Made by a program: the position numbers and the translations under genes. Positions 33,943 to 41,216 of a stretch of DNA of 64,000 nucleotides are shown in pieces. Under the pieces are notes generated by a model. It made no database searches. It saw only the letters and a program-made list of their open reading frames with translations, and was not told the origin of the DNA. Source of the stretch: CAVVDT01 sp963747005 (GTDB lineage: Bacteria > Pseudomonadota > Alphaproteobacteria > Rhizobiales > Aestuariivirgaceae); the NCBI GenBank assembly GCA_963747005.1, contig CAVVDT010000003.1, positions 248,001 through 312,000 on the forward strand, read 5' to 3'. Each line of letters starts with the position of its first letter. Position 1 is the first letter of the stretch.

Positions 33943-34818
33943 GTGGCTCAGGCAGCCGGCAGCAAGATAGCCTATCAGGGCGAACCGGGGGCCAATTCCC
34001 ACATCGCCTGCCTTGAGGCCTTTCCCGACCTCGAGCCGCTGGCCTGCCGCACCTTCGAGGATGCCTTCGCGGCGGTGGAAAGGGGCGATGCGCTTTACGC
34101 CATGATTCCCATCGAGAATTCGGTGGCCGGCCGGGTGGCCGACATCCATCACCTGCTGCCGGGATCGAGGCTGCACATCATCGGCGAACACGTGCTCAGG
34201 GTGCATCACCAGCTTCTGGTGGCACCGGGAGGCAGCCTTCAAACCATCAAGACCGTGCACAGCCATATCCACGCGCTCGGCCAGTGCCGCAAGGTGATCG
34301 CCGAGCTGGGCCTCAGGGCGATCGTTGCCGCCGACACCGCCGGGGCGGCGCGCGAGATCGCTGAGGCGGAAGACCCTGAAAGGGCCGCCATCGCCACGGC
34401 GCTGGCGGGCGAAATCTACGGCCTTGCGACGCTGAAGGTCGATATCGAGGACGAGGACCACAACCGCACCCGCTTCATCGTCCTGTCACGCGAGGCGCGC
34501 GATGCCGAACCCGGCGACGGCGAGGTGGTGACCTCCTTCGTGTTCCGGGTGCGCAACGTGCCGGCGGCGCTCTACAAGGCCCTCGGCGGCTTTGCCACCA
34601 ACGGCATCAACATGACCAAGCTTGAGTCCTACCAGTTGGGCGGCAGCTTCTTTGCCACCCAGTTCTATGCCGAGATCGACGGCCACCCGGCCGACCGCCT
34701 GGTGCGGCTGGCCATGGAGGAACTGGCGTTTTTTACCTCCTTTGTGCGCGTGCTCGGCACCTACAAGGCCTCTCCCGCCCGCGCCGAGGTGGTGGGCCGT
34801 GGCGTCGACGACGAGTAG
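33943..34818 (+). CDS. pheA: Prephenate dehydratase with ACT domain
   Basis: A monofunctional prephenate dehydratase (291 residues) making phenylpyruvate for phenylalanine synthesis. The catalytic domain (about 5-185) has IAYQGEPGANSHIACLEAF, MIPIENSVAGRVADIHHLL and NRTRFIVLSRE (Thr-Arg-Phe). The ACT domain (about 198-275) starts TSFVFRVRNVPAALYKALGG and has NMTKLESYQLGGSFFATQFY, the usual phenylalanine-feedback site. Translation starts at GTG with a GGGGGTAA box upstream. The enzyme is probably inhibited by phenylalanine, as in relatives. Confidence 0.95.
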   Translation: MAQAAGSKIAYQGEPGANSHIACLEAFPDLEPLACRTFEDAFAAVERGDALYAMIPIENSVAGRVADIHHLLPGSRLHIIGEHVLRVHHQLLVAPGGSLQTIKTVHSHIHALGQCRKVIAELGLRAIVAADTAGAAREIAEAEDPERAAIATALAGEIYGLATLKVDIEDEDHNRTRFIVLSREARDAEPGDGEVVTSFVFRVRNVPAALYKALGGFATNGINMTKLESYQLGGSFFATQFYAEIDGHPADRLVRLAMEELAFFTSFVRVLGTYKASPARAEVVGRGVDDE

Positions 34819-34856
34819 GCGGGTGTTGCGCTCCGCCCAAATCATCCACCATCGTC

Positions 34857-34946
34857 ACACCGGGACGTGATCCCGGTGTCCATGCCGCCAATCTCACTGC
34901 AAGTTGCAGCGCCAGCGGAATGGATGCCGGCATCAAGTGCCGGCAT
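34857..34946. repeat. Composite three-hairpin intergenic repeat, copy 1
   Basis: Three inverted repeats in a row: ACACCGGGA/TCCCGGTGT (34857-34879, 5-nt loop), CTGCAA/TTGCAG (34897-34909) and ATGCCGGCA/TGCCGGCAT (34924-34946). It resembles the palindromic intergenic elements common in alphaproteobacteria. A related copy in the same orientation lies at 38116-38192, and the two share an identical 23-nt block (34911-34933 and 38170-38192). It marks the left edge of the AT-rich island. Confidence 0.8.
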
Positions 34947-34992
34947 GACGATGGAAATGGACGGCGTACGAGAAAACAATCCGAAAAATGTC

Positions 34993-35023
34993 TTGACAAA
35001 TGGCAAATGTTCCTGTATTGTTC
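34993..35023 (+). promoter_or_regulatory. Promoter overlapping a LexA-type box
   Basis: TTGACA (34993-34998), a 17-bp spacer and TATTGT (35016-35021). GTTC-N7-GTTC (35009-35012 and 35020-35023) covers the -10 element, and this direct repeat is the alphaproteobacterial LexA operator form. A second weaker promoter, TTGACA-N16-TACGAT, lies at 35049-35076. Both point into the island toward the small genes at 35251-35771. SOS control is inferred from the motif alone. Confidence 0.5.
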
Positions 35024-35069
35024 CCTCGCCTTCCCGGCGATTGTATCGTTGACAAACCATCATGTAAGC

Positions 35070-35252
35070 CTACGATAAGTCAAGATTCGGTGCCGCGAGT
35101 CCGTTCTGCACAATTTTGCAGGACGCGCATTGAACAGCACCATTCGACCATTGGTAGAACGTGATGCAGCCGCAGTCGCAGCACCACATTTGAGGTTCAT
35201 TGCGCTCAAGGCGTTTCTGTCTTTCAGCGATTAAATCTATGAGGTTGGACAT
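35070..35252 (-). CDS. Small zinc-ribbon protein
   Basis: A 60-residue protein. MSNLIDLIAERQKRLER is an N-terminal helix of a type seen in small phage and island proteins. Then WCCDCGCITFYQWSNG and QCASCKIVQ give two CxxC-like pairs (CDCGC and CASC) suited to one zinc ion. The start at 35252 shares its CATG with the start of the divergent gene at 35251. No Shine-Dalgarno box is obvious; an in-frame TTG at 35306 is an alternative. I cannot assign a function beyond a possible nucleic-acid-binding ribbon. Confidence 0.6.
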   Translation of the reverse strand: MSNLIDLIAERQKRLERNEPQMWCCDCGCITFYQWSNGAVQCASCKIVQNGLAAPNLDLS

Positions 35253-35406
35253 GGCCAAAGCACCATCCGGCGGTAAAGATTCTGGGAAGGCCCGCAGCGC
35301 AATCAAGGGAACGTATGTAACTAAGGCATATGCGAAGACTTATCCGAAGACGACTGTCGTCGAACACGACAGGTCAAAGGGCAATCCGAAGAAGCCCAAA
35401 AAGTAA
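35251..35406 (+). CDS. Small basic conserved protein
   Basis: A 51-residue Lys/Ser-rich protein. KARSAIKGTYVTKAYAKTYP followed by KTTVVE matches a short motif (R-S-A-x-x-G-x-[YF]-V-[TS]-K-x-x-A-x-x-x-P-K-T-T-V) seen in many tiny uncharacterised proteins of phages and genomic islands. GAGGTTGG about 7 bp upstream is a plausible ribosome-binding site. It is followed 2 bp later by the membrane-protein gene and is likely co-transcribed from the promoter near 35,000. Function unknown. Confidence 0.65.
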   Translation: MAKAPSGGKDSGKARSAIKGTYVTKAYAKTYPKTTVVEHDRSKGNPKKPKK

Positions 35407-35408
35407 TA

Positions 35409-35771
35409 ATGGAAAAATTCCTTGGTGCTCTTGCACTCGCCGCCATTTCAGGAATAACTTATATCGCTTACCGACATCCAATAGCATATTACAAAAATTG
35501 GCATTGGCCACTTCTTGTTACGATATTGGGTGTGTGGTTAGCCTTCTTCGGATTTAATAACGGTGTATACGTCGCTTATCATAATCTCTCTGTGTTGATT
35601 CCAGAAGAAAAAAAATTATCAGCCATTTCAATAAAAGATCATATAACTTATGATCAACTTTCAGTTGGAGTTATTGTCGGATGTGCATTAGCATATTTAT
35701 TATTTCTTTCTGTCCTTCCATACATCTTACCAAAAGAGGATAAAATAAAGGACGAAGACGACAAAAAATGA
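35409..35771 (+). CDS. Small two- to three-helix membrane protein
   Basis: A 120-residue protein with hydrophobic segments at about 5-22, 33-58 and 84-108, and a charged C-terminus (KEDKIKDEDDKK). The reading frame is visibly AT-rich compared with the surrounding core genome. It starts 2 bp after the preceding stop. I do not recognise a family. The position, size and composition fit a membrane-acting island protein (for example a toxin or anti-phage effector), but no motif shows this. Confidence 0.6.
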   Translation: MEKFLGALALAAISGITYIAYRHPIAYYKNWHWPLLVTILGVWLAFFGFNNGVYVAYHNLSVLIPEEKKLSAISIKDHITYDQLSVGVIVGCALAYLLFLSVLPYILPKEDKIKDEDDKK

Positions 35772-35863
35772 AATAAGGAAATCTTTGAAAGATCCTCCTG
35801 TGTCGGTTTTGTCGTTGCCTGGCAGGTTTTGGAATGCGTCAGACATAGAGCACCAATATCGGC

Positions 35864-36055
35864 TTATTCAGCCGAATCTTTTTCTTTCGACTTTTTCTTT
35901 GCGACTCGCCGCAACTTATCGTCAAATGCCTGCTCGTCGTCGTCACAGCCTAGCTCGCGAGCGGCTTGCCTGAATCGTTCAATTTGGGCAGAGTCCTTTT
36001 TCACAATGGACATCGATGATGTTGAGCGTTTGTTGTCTGGCTTGGTTGATTTCAT
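35864..36055 (-). CDS. Small charged hypothetical protein
   Basis: A 63-residue hydrophilic protein. IERFRQAARELGCDDDEQAF followed by DDKLRRVAKKK resembles a short helical motif in small uncharacterised alphaproteobacterial proteins. It has no membrane segment. The ATG at 36055 has a GGAG 13 bp upstream; a second ATG at 36013 would shorten it. It is divergent from the nuclease-like ORF that starts at 36093, 37 bp away, so the two could form a control pair. Whether it is an antitoxin is unknown. Confidence 0.5.
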   Translation of the reverse strand: MKSTKPDNKRSTSSMSIVKKDSAQIERFRQAARELGCDDDEQAFDDKLRRVAKKKSKEKDSAE

Positions 36056-36092
36056 CGTGGTGGGTAGGCTCCTAACTCCGGCTGCCTGTATT

Positions 36093-36413
36093 ATGGGGGC
36101 GCAAACGCCAATTGTTAGACTGTCGCGTGAGAGAGTCGATCATATCCTGGCTAAGCACCCTGACATCACAAAGTATGATCTGCTTCTGATGCCGGACATG
36201 ATAGCACGTGGCCTCATTATTCACGAGCAGCTGCGCCCCAAACGATTCGTGGCAAGCTATCAGCACCCCGATTTGGCTGAACGATATTTTCTGGCTATGA
36301 AATTCGCCGTTGGTGGTCACGAGGCATCGATTTCAACAATGCACCGTGGGCGACAACGCCAGACGAGGGCATATCTAAAACATGGAACAATTATCCAGCG
36401 TCACAAGTGGTGA
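36093..36413 (+). CDS. Candidate barnase/EndoU/RelE-like (PBECR-type) nuclease
   Basis: A 106-residue ORF. IVRLSRERVDHILAKHPDI followed by hydrophobic strands (LLLMPDMIARGLIIHEQLRP, RFVASYQHP, YFLAMKFAV) and a late ISTMHRGRQRQ block resembles the small mobile-element RNase domains grouped as phage Barnase-EndoU-ColicinE5/D-RelE-like. There the His near the start and a Thr plus basic residue near the end are conserved. This is pattern recognition, not a database match. The start has no good Shine-Dalgarno box; an upstream ATG at 36006 is possible. The stop overlaps a strong hairpin, and the IS element begins 12 bp later, so the 3' end might have been altered by insertion. Confidence 0.45.
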   Translation: MGAQTPIVRLSRERVDHILAKHPDITKYDLLLMPDMIARGLIIHEQLRPKRFVASYQHPDLAERYFLAMKFAVGGHEASISTMHRGRQRQTRAYLKHGTIIQRHKW

Positions 36414-36443
36414 GCAGCCGCCTTCGGGCAAAGGCGGCTGCTC
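36412..36443. terminator. Strong hairpin at the toxin-like ORF stop and IS left end
   Basis: GAGCAGCCGCCTT (36412-36424) pairs perfectly with 36431-36443 around a 6-nt loop. It starts inside the stop codon of the nuclease-like ORF. No T-run follows. Its right arm coincides with the left inverted repeat of the IS element, so it may block transcription into the IS or out of it. Confidence 0.5.
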
Positions 36444-36686
36444 TATTGGTGAATGGGTGAGGACTGCCGTTCCCTCACATGGCGCTCCCACATGCCCAAA
36501 ACCCTTGCGTGGTGCTACGGCGGGCAGATTTACCGTGTCTCCATTCACCGAATCAAAATTACGATTCCCATTGATTCGGACAACAGAAGGTGTGTCAAGG
36601 CGTGCATTTTTGCACAACTTTAGTGCTTGTTCCGGCTCCGAAATGACCACAAAGGCAGTTTCAACTGCACCGGCTTGCGGTAGTGG

Positions 36687-37667
36687 CTACGCTTCGCTTC
36701 CACAAGGTTGCCGGTATGTGAGCCGCCTGCCTTTGAAACCCTTGAGCGCTATGGTTGCCCGCATTTCATCGTCAACGCCCAATTTGATGCGGTTGCTGTA
36801 GCGGAAATCGAATTCTGCGAGATAGCGATGCAGGTGATGTTCGGCGCAGTGCTGATAGACACCCTTCATGCCGCGCTTGAAGATCGAATAGAAGCCTTCA
36901 ACCGTATTCGTGTTGATCTTGATGCGCTCGCCAGCGTCATTCGTCTCGGTGCGACCGTACTCTTCGGCGCTGTGGTTGACGCTGCCGTGCATGGCAAAAT
37001 CCTTGCCAAGGCTGATGTACGCCTTTGCCTCATCCGTCATCAGGCCGCTTTCCTTGGCAATGTTGGTGCGCACGATGGGCAACACGCTGGCAATGGACAG
37101 GCTGGCGATCTGGTACGAACGAGCCTCGCCGCCGCGCTCAACCAACGTCAGAACCATGTTCTTCGTGTATGAACCTTTCTCTGTCGCAGGCACACCCTCA
37201 AGGCGGCCGATATAGGTTTCATCGGCTTCAACGAATTTGCCTTCACCGCCCATTGGCGTGAACTCACGAATGCTCATCGCCTCACGGATGCGATGATGAA
37301 GGAACCATGCGGTTTTGTAAGTCACCTCTAAAATGCGGTGAAGCTGGTGAGCGCTGATACCCTTCTTTGACGAACAAACCAGATGGATCGCCTGCAACCA
37401 TTTGTGCAGCGGCAAGTGGCTTTCCTCAAAGATCGTGCCGATGCGAACCGTGAACTGAGCGCGGCAGGCGGCACACTTGTAGAGGCCGTGGCGCTCTATG
37501 CCTTCCGGGCGCTTTCTGGAAGGCTTGGAGCGAACACCTACCAGCTTGTAGTGCTTATCGACGTTGCCGCAGTGCGGGCATTCCGGGCCATTCGGCCAGA
37601 GAATGCTTTCCACATGCTCAAAGGCAGCGGCTTCGTCGTGAAAATAGGTCTTTGACAAGATCGACAT
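36687..37667 (-). CDS. IS1595-family transposase
   Basis: A 326-residue DDE-type transposase. The N-terminal zinc ribbon has CPHCG and CAAC pairs with the family's KSRKRPEG-like and GLYKCAACRAQFTVRIGTIF sequences. The catalytic core has VEADETYIG (first Asp), LMTDEAKAY (second Asp) and INTNTVEGFYSIFKRGMKG (third acidic position, ISXO2-type). AAGGAGTTAG precedes the ATG. No frameshift or internal stop is present, and a near-consensus promoter drives it. Confidence 0.93.
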   Translation of the reverse strand: MSILSKTYFHDEAAAFEHVESILWPNGPECPHCGNVDKHYKLVGVRSKPSRKRPEGIERHGLYKCAACRAQFTVRIGTIFEESHLPLHKWLQAIHLVCSSKKGISAHQLHRILEVTYKTAWFLHHRIREAMSIREFTPMGGEGKFVEADETYIGRLEGVPATEKGSYTKNMVLTLVERGGEARSYQIASLSIASVLPIVRTNIAKESGLMTDEAKAYISLGKDFAMHGSVNHSAEEYGRTETNDAGERIKINTNTVEGFYSIFKRGMKGVYQHCAEHHLHRYLAEFDFRYSNRIKLGVDDEMRATIALKGFKGRRLTYRQPCGSEA

Positions 37668-37687
37668 TTCTCTAACTCCTTGATTCC

Positions 37688-37716
37688 AATATAGGAGTTT
37701 GAGTTTGGTTTGTCAA
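37688..37716 (-). promoter_or_regulatory. Promoter of the IS1595 transposase
   Basis: On the minus strand, TTGACA (37716-37711), a 17-bp spacer and TATATT (37693-37688) form a near-consensus sigma-70 promoter ending about 20 bp before the start codon. It overlaps the right inverted repeat, so transposase bound to the end could shut off its own expression. Confidence 0.7.
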
Positions 37717-37739
37717 CTATATAATCGCCGCCTTCCCCC

Positions 37740-38109
37740 AACCTCGGAAGTGTGCACGAACCGTCGGTGCATGGGGGTAAAACGGTTCCCGAGCCGAGTA
37801 TCAGTCCTGACGTGTGGCTGCGAAAAGTCCGGGCGGGCTGCGCGTCGACCCTGGGGGGAAACTTCCAGCGCGCCAAATTGCAAGCCGGGCCGGCCGGAGG
37901 TGCCTTCTATCTATCTGGAGGGCATATGGCTCCATAGGACCGGCTTTGGTGAGAGCGACGGCAAACCCGACAAGAAACCGGGTGCGGAGCACCTTTCAGG
38001 TGCCCATTGTTACTAACAGCGTTGCACCTCAAAGGCGCTCCGCTCTTCCCTTCTCCCTCCGACACGGCCAAAACGCCGCCGGAGCCAATGAGGCTTGCGC
38101 CGCCCTCAT
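37740..38109. other. Gene-free stretch right of the IS
   Basis: About 370 bp with no convincing coding frame on either strand. It contains short G-rich and C-rich inverted segments (for example GGTGCGGAGCACC near 37,980), but I could not match it to tRNA, tmRNA, RNase P, SRP RNA or a riboswitch. It may be debris of an older insertion or an unrecognised RNA. Confidence 0.4.
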
Positions 38110-38115
38110 TCCGTC

Positions 38116-38192
38116 ACCCCGTGACTCGATCACGGGGTCCATTCCGCCAACCTCGCGACAAGTCGCAAGGCCAGCGGAATGGATGCCGGCAT
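38116..38192. repeat. Composite intergenic repeat, copy 2
   Basis: First stem ACCCCGTGA/TCACGGGGT (38116-38138, 5-nt loop), second GCGAC/GTCGC (38155-38166), then the shared block ending ATGCCGGCAT (38183-38192). Compared with copy 1 the first stem differs by two compensatory base-pair changes, so the fold rather than the sequence is kept. The third hairpin is shortened. It marks the right edge of the island. Confidence 0.8.
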
Positions 38193-38251
38193 GACGATGA
38201 AGGTGGGGGGATCACAGCAATTATTGCGACGCTTGGACGGTGCCGACTATC

Positions 38252-40054
38252 TCAGTTCTCGTCCATCTTCAGCGCCGCGATGAAGGCGTCCTGGGGGATC
38301 TCGACGCGGCCGAACTGGCGCATCTTCTTCTTGCCTTCCTTCTGCTTGTCGAGAAGCTTTCGCTTCCTGGTGATGTCGCCGCCGTAGCATTTGGCGGTGA
38401 CGTCCTTCCTCAGCGCCGAAATGGTCTCGCGCGCCACCACCCGGCCGCCGATGGCCGCCTGGATGGGAATCTTGAACAGGTGCCGCGGGATGAGGTCCTT
38501 GAGCTTTTCGCACATCACCCGCCCGCGCTGTTCGGCGCGACCGGCGTGGACGACGATCGACAGGGCATCGACCGGCTCGGCGTTGACCAGGATCTGCATC
38601 TTCACGAGGTTCCCGGCCTCGTAGTCGAGCATGTGGTAATCGAAGCTGGCATAGCCGCGCGTCACCGACTTCAGCCGGTCGTAGAAGTCGAACACCACCT
38701 CGTTCAGCGGCAGTTCGTAGACCAGCATGGCGCGGTTGCCGGCATAGGTGAGCTGCTTCTGGCGCCCGCGCCGGTCCTCGCACAGCTTCAGCACGGCACC
38801 CAGATAATCGTCCGGCACCAGGATGGTGGCGACTATCCACGGCTCCTCGATATGGTCGATCTTGACTGGATCCGGCATGTCGACCGGGTTGTGCAGTTCC
38901 TTCATCGAGCCGTCGTTGAGGTAGACCTGATAGATCACCGAGGGCGCCGTCGTGATGAGGTCGATATTGAATTCACGTTCCAGCCGCTCGCGGATGATCT
39001 CCAGATGCAAGAGGCCGAGGAAGCCGCAGCGGAAGCCGAAACCCAGCGCGGCGGAGGTTTCCATCTCGTAGACGAAGCTGGCATCGTTGAGCCGCAACTT
39101 GCCCATCGCCTCGCGCAAATCCTCGAATTCGGCATTGTCGACGGGAAAGAAGCCGGCGAACACCACCGGCTGCGACGGCTTGAAGCCGGCAAGCGCCTTG
39201 GCGCAGGGGCGGCGCTCTTCGGTCACCGTGTCGCCCACGCGGGTGTCGGCCACTTCCTTGATGGCGGCGGTGAAGAAGCCGATTTCGCCGGGGCCGAGGT
39301 CGGCGACGGTTTCCTGCTTGGGCCGGAAGATGCCCACCCGCTCCACCAGATAGGCGCCGCCGGTCGCCATCAGCTTGATCTTCTGGCCCTTCTTCAGGAC
39401 CCCGTCGATGATGCGCACCAGCACCACGACGCCGAGATAGGCATCGTACCAGCTATCGACGAGGAGGGCCTTCAGCGGGGCGTCCCGGTCGCCCTTGGGG
39501 GCCGGCAGGCGATGGACGACGGCTTCCAGCACCTCGCGGATGCCGATGCCGGTCTTGGCGGAAATCTCAAGGGCGCCCGAGGCATCGAGCCCGATCACGT
39601 CCTCGATCTGCTGGCGCACCCGATCCGGTTCGGCGGCGGGCAGGTCGATCTTGTTGAGGACGGGGATGATCTCGTGATTGTTGTCGATGGCCTGATAGAC
39701 GTTGGCGAGCGTCTGGGCCTCGACGCCCTGGCTGGCATCGACCACCAGGAGCGAGCCTTCCACGGCCGCCAGCGAGCGGTTGACCTCGTAGGCGAAGTCC
39801 ACATGGCCCGGCGTGTCGATGAGGTTGAGTTCATAGACCCCGCCGTCGAGCGCGGTATAGTCGAGGCGCACGGTCTGCGCCTTGATGGTAATGCCGCGCT
39901 CGCGTTCGATCTCCATCGAATCGAGCACCTGCTCGCGCATCTCGCGCTGGGTGAGGCCGCCGCACATCTGGATCAGCCGGTCGGCGAGCGTCGACTTCCC
40001 GTGGTCGATGTGCGCAATGATGGAGAAATTGCGGATGTGGGCCGTATCGGTCAT
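38252..40054 (-). CDS. lepA: Elongation factor 4 (LepA)
   Basis: A 600-residue ribosomal GTPase that can back-translocate stalled ribosomes. The G domain has NFSIIAHIDHGKSTLADRLI (G1), RGITIKAQTV (G2), LIDTPGHVDFAYEV (G3) and VLNKIDLPAA (G4). The LepA-specific C-terminal domain ends with MCEKLKDLIPRHLF, IQAAIGGRVVARETI and TAKCYGGDITRKRKLLDKQK, which separate it from EF-G. Length and motif order are normal. It is divergent from mbfA, with 124 bp between start codons. Confidence 0.97.
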   Translation of the reverse strand: MTDTAHIRNFSIIAHIDHGKSTLADRLIQMCGGLTQREMREQVLDSMEIERERGITIKAQTVRLDYTALDGGVYELNLIDTPGHVDFAYEVNRSLAAVEGSLLVVDASQGVEAQTLANVYQAIDNNHEIIPVLNKIDLPAAEPDRVRQQIEDVIGLDASGALEISAKTGIGIREVLEAVVHRLPAPKGDRDAPLKALLVDSWYDAYLGVVVLVRIIDGVLKKGQKIKLMATGGAYLVERVGIFRPKQETVADLGPGEIGFFTAAIKEVADTRVGDTVTEERRPCAKALAGFKPSQPVVFAGFFPVDNAEFEDLREAMGKLRLNDASFVYEMETSAALGFGFRCGFLGLLHLEIIRERLEREFNIDLITTAPSVIYQVYLNDGSMKELHNPVDMPDPVKIDHIEEPWIVATILVPDDYLGAVLKLCEDRRGRQKQLTYAGNRAMLVYELPLNEVVFDFYDRLKSVTRGYASFDYHMLDYEAGNLVKMQILVNAEPVDALSIVVHAGRAEQRGRVMCEKLKDLIPRHLFKIPIQAAIGGRVVARETISALRKDVTAKCYGGDITRKRKLLDKQKEGKKKMRQFGRVEIPQDAFIAALKMDEN

Positions 40055-40130
40055 GGCGGGAGGCTTGTGACAGGCCCTCCGGGACCCGTCAAGCGCACAA
40101 TGGGGGTCGAGCGGGCTGGACCTCTCTCCC

Positions 40131-40141
40131 GAACAATTCTA
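40131..40141 (+). promoter_or_regulatory. Candidate Irr-binding (ICE-like) box upstream of mbfA
   Basis: GAACAATTCTA, containing the palindrome GAA-CAA-TTC, matches the centre and right half of the rhizobial iron control element (TTTAGAA-N-TTCTAAA type). The left half is degenerate. It lies 38 bp upstream of the mbfA GTG. MbfA genes in relatives are Irr-repressed under iron limitation, so the location fits. Confidence 0.4.
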
Positions 40142-40178
40142 GTTTGCCTTGCCTGAACCGCTGGAGGCCTCAACGCTA

Positions 40179-41135
40179 GTGAAACCGTTTGCCGAACTGT
40201 CGGAGAGCGAGATCCTCGCCCTCGCCATATCCAGCGAGGATGACGATGCCCGCACCTACATGACCTTTGCCAATGCACTGGCCGAGAAATACCCGGCCTC
40301 GGCACGGGTGTTCATGGAGATGGCCGAGGAAGAGCACGTGCACCGCCAGCGCCTCACCGATGCCTACGTGGAAAAGTTCGGCGATCATATCCCGCTGATC
40401 CGGCGCTCCGACATCGCCGGTTTCGTCAAGCACAAGCCGGCGTGGCTGATGAAGCAGCTTTCCCTCGACATGGTCAGGAAGCGTGCCGAAGTGATGGAGC
40501 TGGAAAACTATCGTTTCTACAAGCACGCGGCCGAAAAGTCCTCCGACGAAAGCGTCGCGAAGCTGCTGCTCGAACTGGCCGAGGACGAAAAGGGCCATGA
40601 ATCGCTGGCCGGGCGTCTGGGCCAGAAGTTCCTGACGCCCGACGCCAAGCTGGAGGAGGGCGAGGCCGAAAGCCGCCTGTTCCTGTTGCAGGTCATCCAG
40701 CCGGGTCTCCTGGGGCTCATGGACGGTTCGGTATCGACGCTGGCGCCGCTGTTTGCGGCTGCCTTCGCTACCCACAACACCTGGCAGACCTTTCTGGTGG
40801 GAGCGGCGGCCTCCATCGGTGCCGGCATCTCGATGGGTTTTGCCGAAGCGCTATCGGACGACGGGGCACTGACCGGGCGCGGCCATCCCATCATCCGCGG
40901 GTCGGCGGCCGGCATCATGACCGCCGTCGGCGGCCTTGGCCACACGCTGCCCTATCTGCTCTCCGATTTCTGGCACGCGACCGCGCTGTCCATCGTCATC
41001 GTCTTCTTCGAGCTCTGGGCGATTTCCTGGGTGCGCTACAAATATATGGACACACCCTTCCTGCGCGCCGCGTTTCAGGTGGCGGTGGGCGGCTTCATCG
41101 TGTTCCTGGCGGGCATCGCCATAGGCAATGCCTGA
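40179..41135 (+). CDS. mbfA: Membrane-bound ferritin/iron exporter MbfA
   Basis: A 318-residue protein joining an N-terminal erythrin (ferritin-like) domain (about 5-150) with a C-terminal VIT1-like membrane domain (about 160-318). Di-iron ligands are seen in EMAEEEHVHRQRL and ELAEDEKGHESLAG. The membrane part has QPGLLGLMDGSVSTLAPLFA and GISMGFAEALSDDGALTGRG, typical of CCC1/VIT1 transporters. In rhizobia it exports iron and protects against peroxide and acid stress. The GTG at 40179 is chosen because the family start (M-K-x-F-x-x-L-S) lies there and GGAGG is 11 bp upstream. Confidence 0.92.
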   Translation: MKPFAELSESEILALAISSEDDDARTYMTFANALAEKYPASARVFMEMAEEEHVHRQRLTDAYVEKFGDHIPLIRRSDIAGFVKHKPAWLMKQLSLDMVRKRAEVMELENYRFYKHAAEKSSDESVAKLLLELAEDEKGHESLAGRLGQKFLTPDAKLEEGEAESRLFLLQVIQPGLLGLMDGSVSTLAPLFAAAFATHNTWQTFLVGAAASIGAGISMGFAEALSDDGALTGRGHPIIRGSAAGIMTAVGGLGHTLPYLLSDFWHATALSIVIVFFELWAISWVRYKYMDTPFLRAAFQVAVGGFIVFLAGIAIGNA

Positions 41136-41150
41136 TGCCAAGAGCCCCCG

Positions 41151-41169
41151 CCCCCCTGCTTTAGGGGGG
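41151..41169. terminator. Hairpin between mbfA and the cupredoxin gene
   Basis: CCCCCCT (41151-41157) pairs with AGGGGGG (41163-41169) around a 5-nt loop, 15 bp after the mbfA stop and between convergent genes. No T-run follows on either strand, so termination strength is uncertain. Confidence 0.4.
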
Positions 41170-41216
41170 TGAGAGGCTGGCCGGGTTGGATCGGGATTGA
41201 AGCTGGCGGATACCTG

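Larger units (their letters stand above)
36426..37739 (-). mobile_element. IS1595-family (ISXO2-like) insertion sequence
   Basis: About 1.3 kb around the transposase gene. The outward ends at 36426 and 37739 match at 19 of the first 27 positions as inverted repeats, both starting GGG and sharing AAGGCGGC. No perfect 8-bp target duplication flanks these ends (CCGCCTTC on the left, AACCTCGG on the right), so either the ends are slightly off or flanking DNA has rearranged. The transposase frame is intact, so the element may be active. Confidence 0.65.

Noticed and set aside
36382..36801. 139-codon plus-strand frame over the left part of the IS element
   Set aside because: It runs through non-coding IS sequence and antisense to the transposase end, with no ribosome-binding site. 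Similar frames are commonly mis-annotated alongside ISXO2-like elements.
37740..38109. Possible structured RNA (RNase P-like AAAGTCCGGGC and GGGAAACTTCC patches)
   Set aside because: The surrounding conserved regions of RNase P, tmRNA, SRP RNA and common riboswitches are absent, and the short matches are not in the right order.
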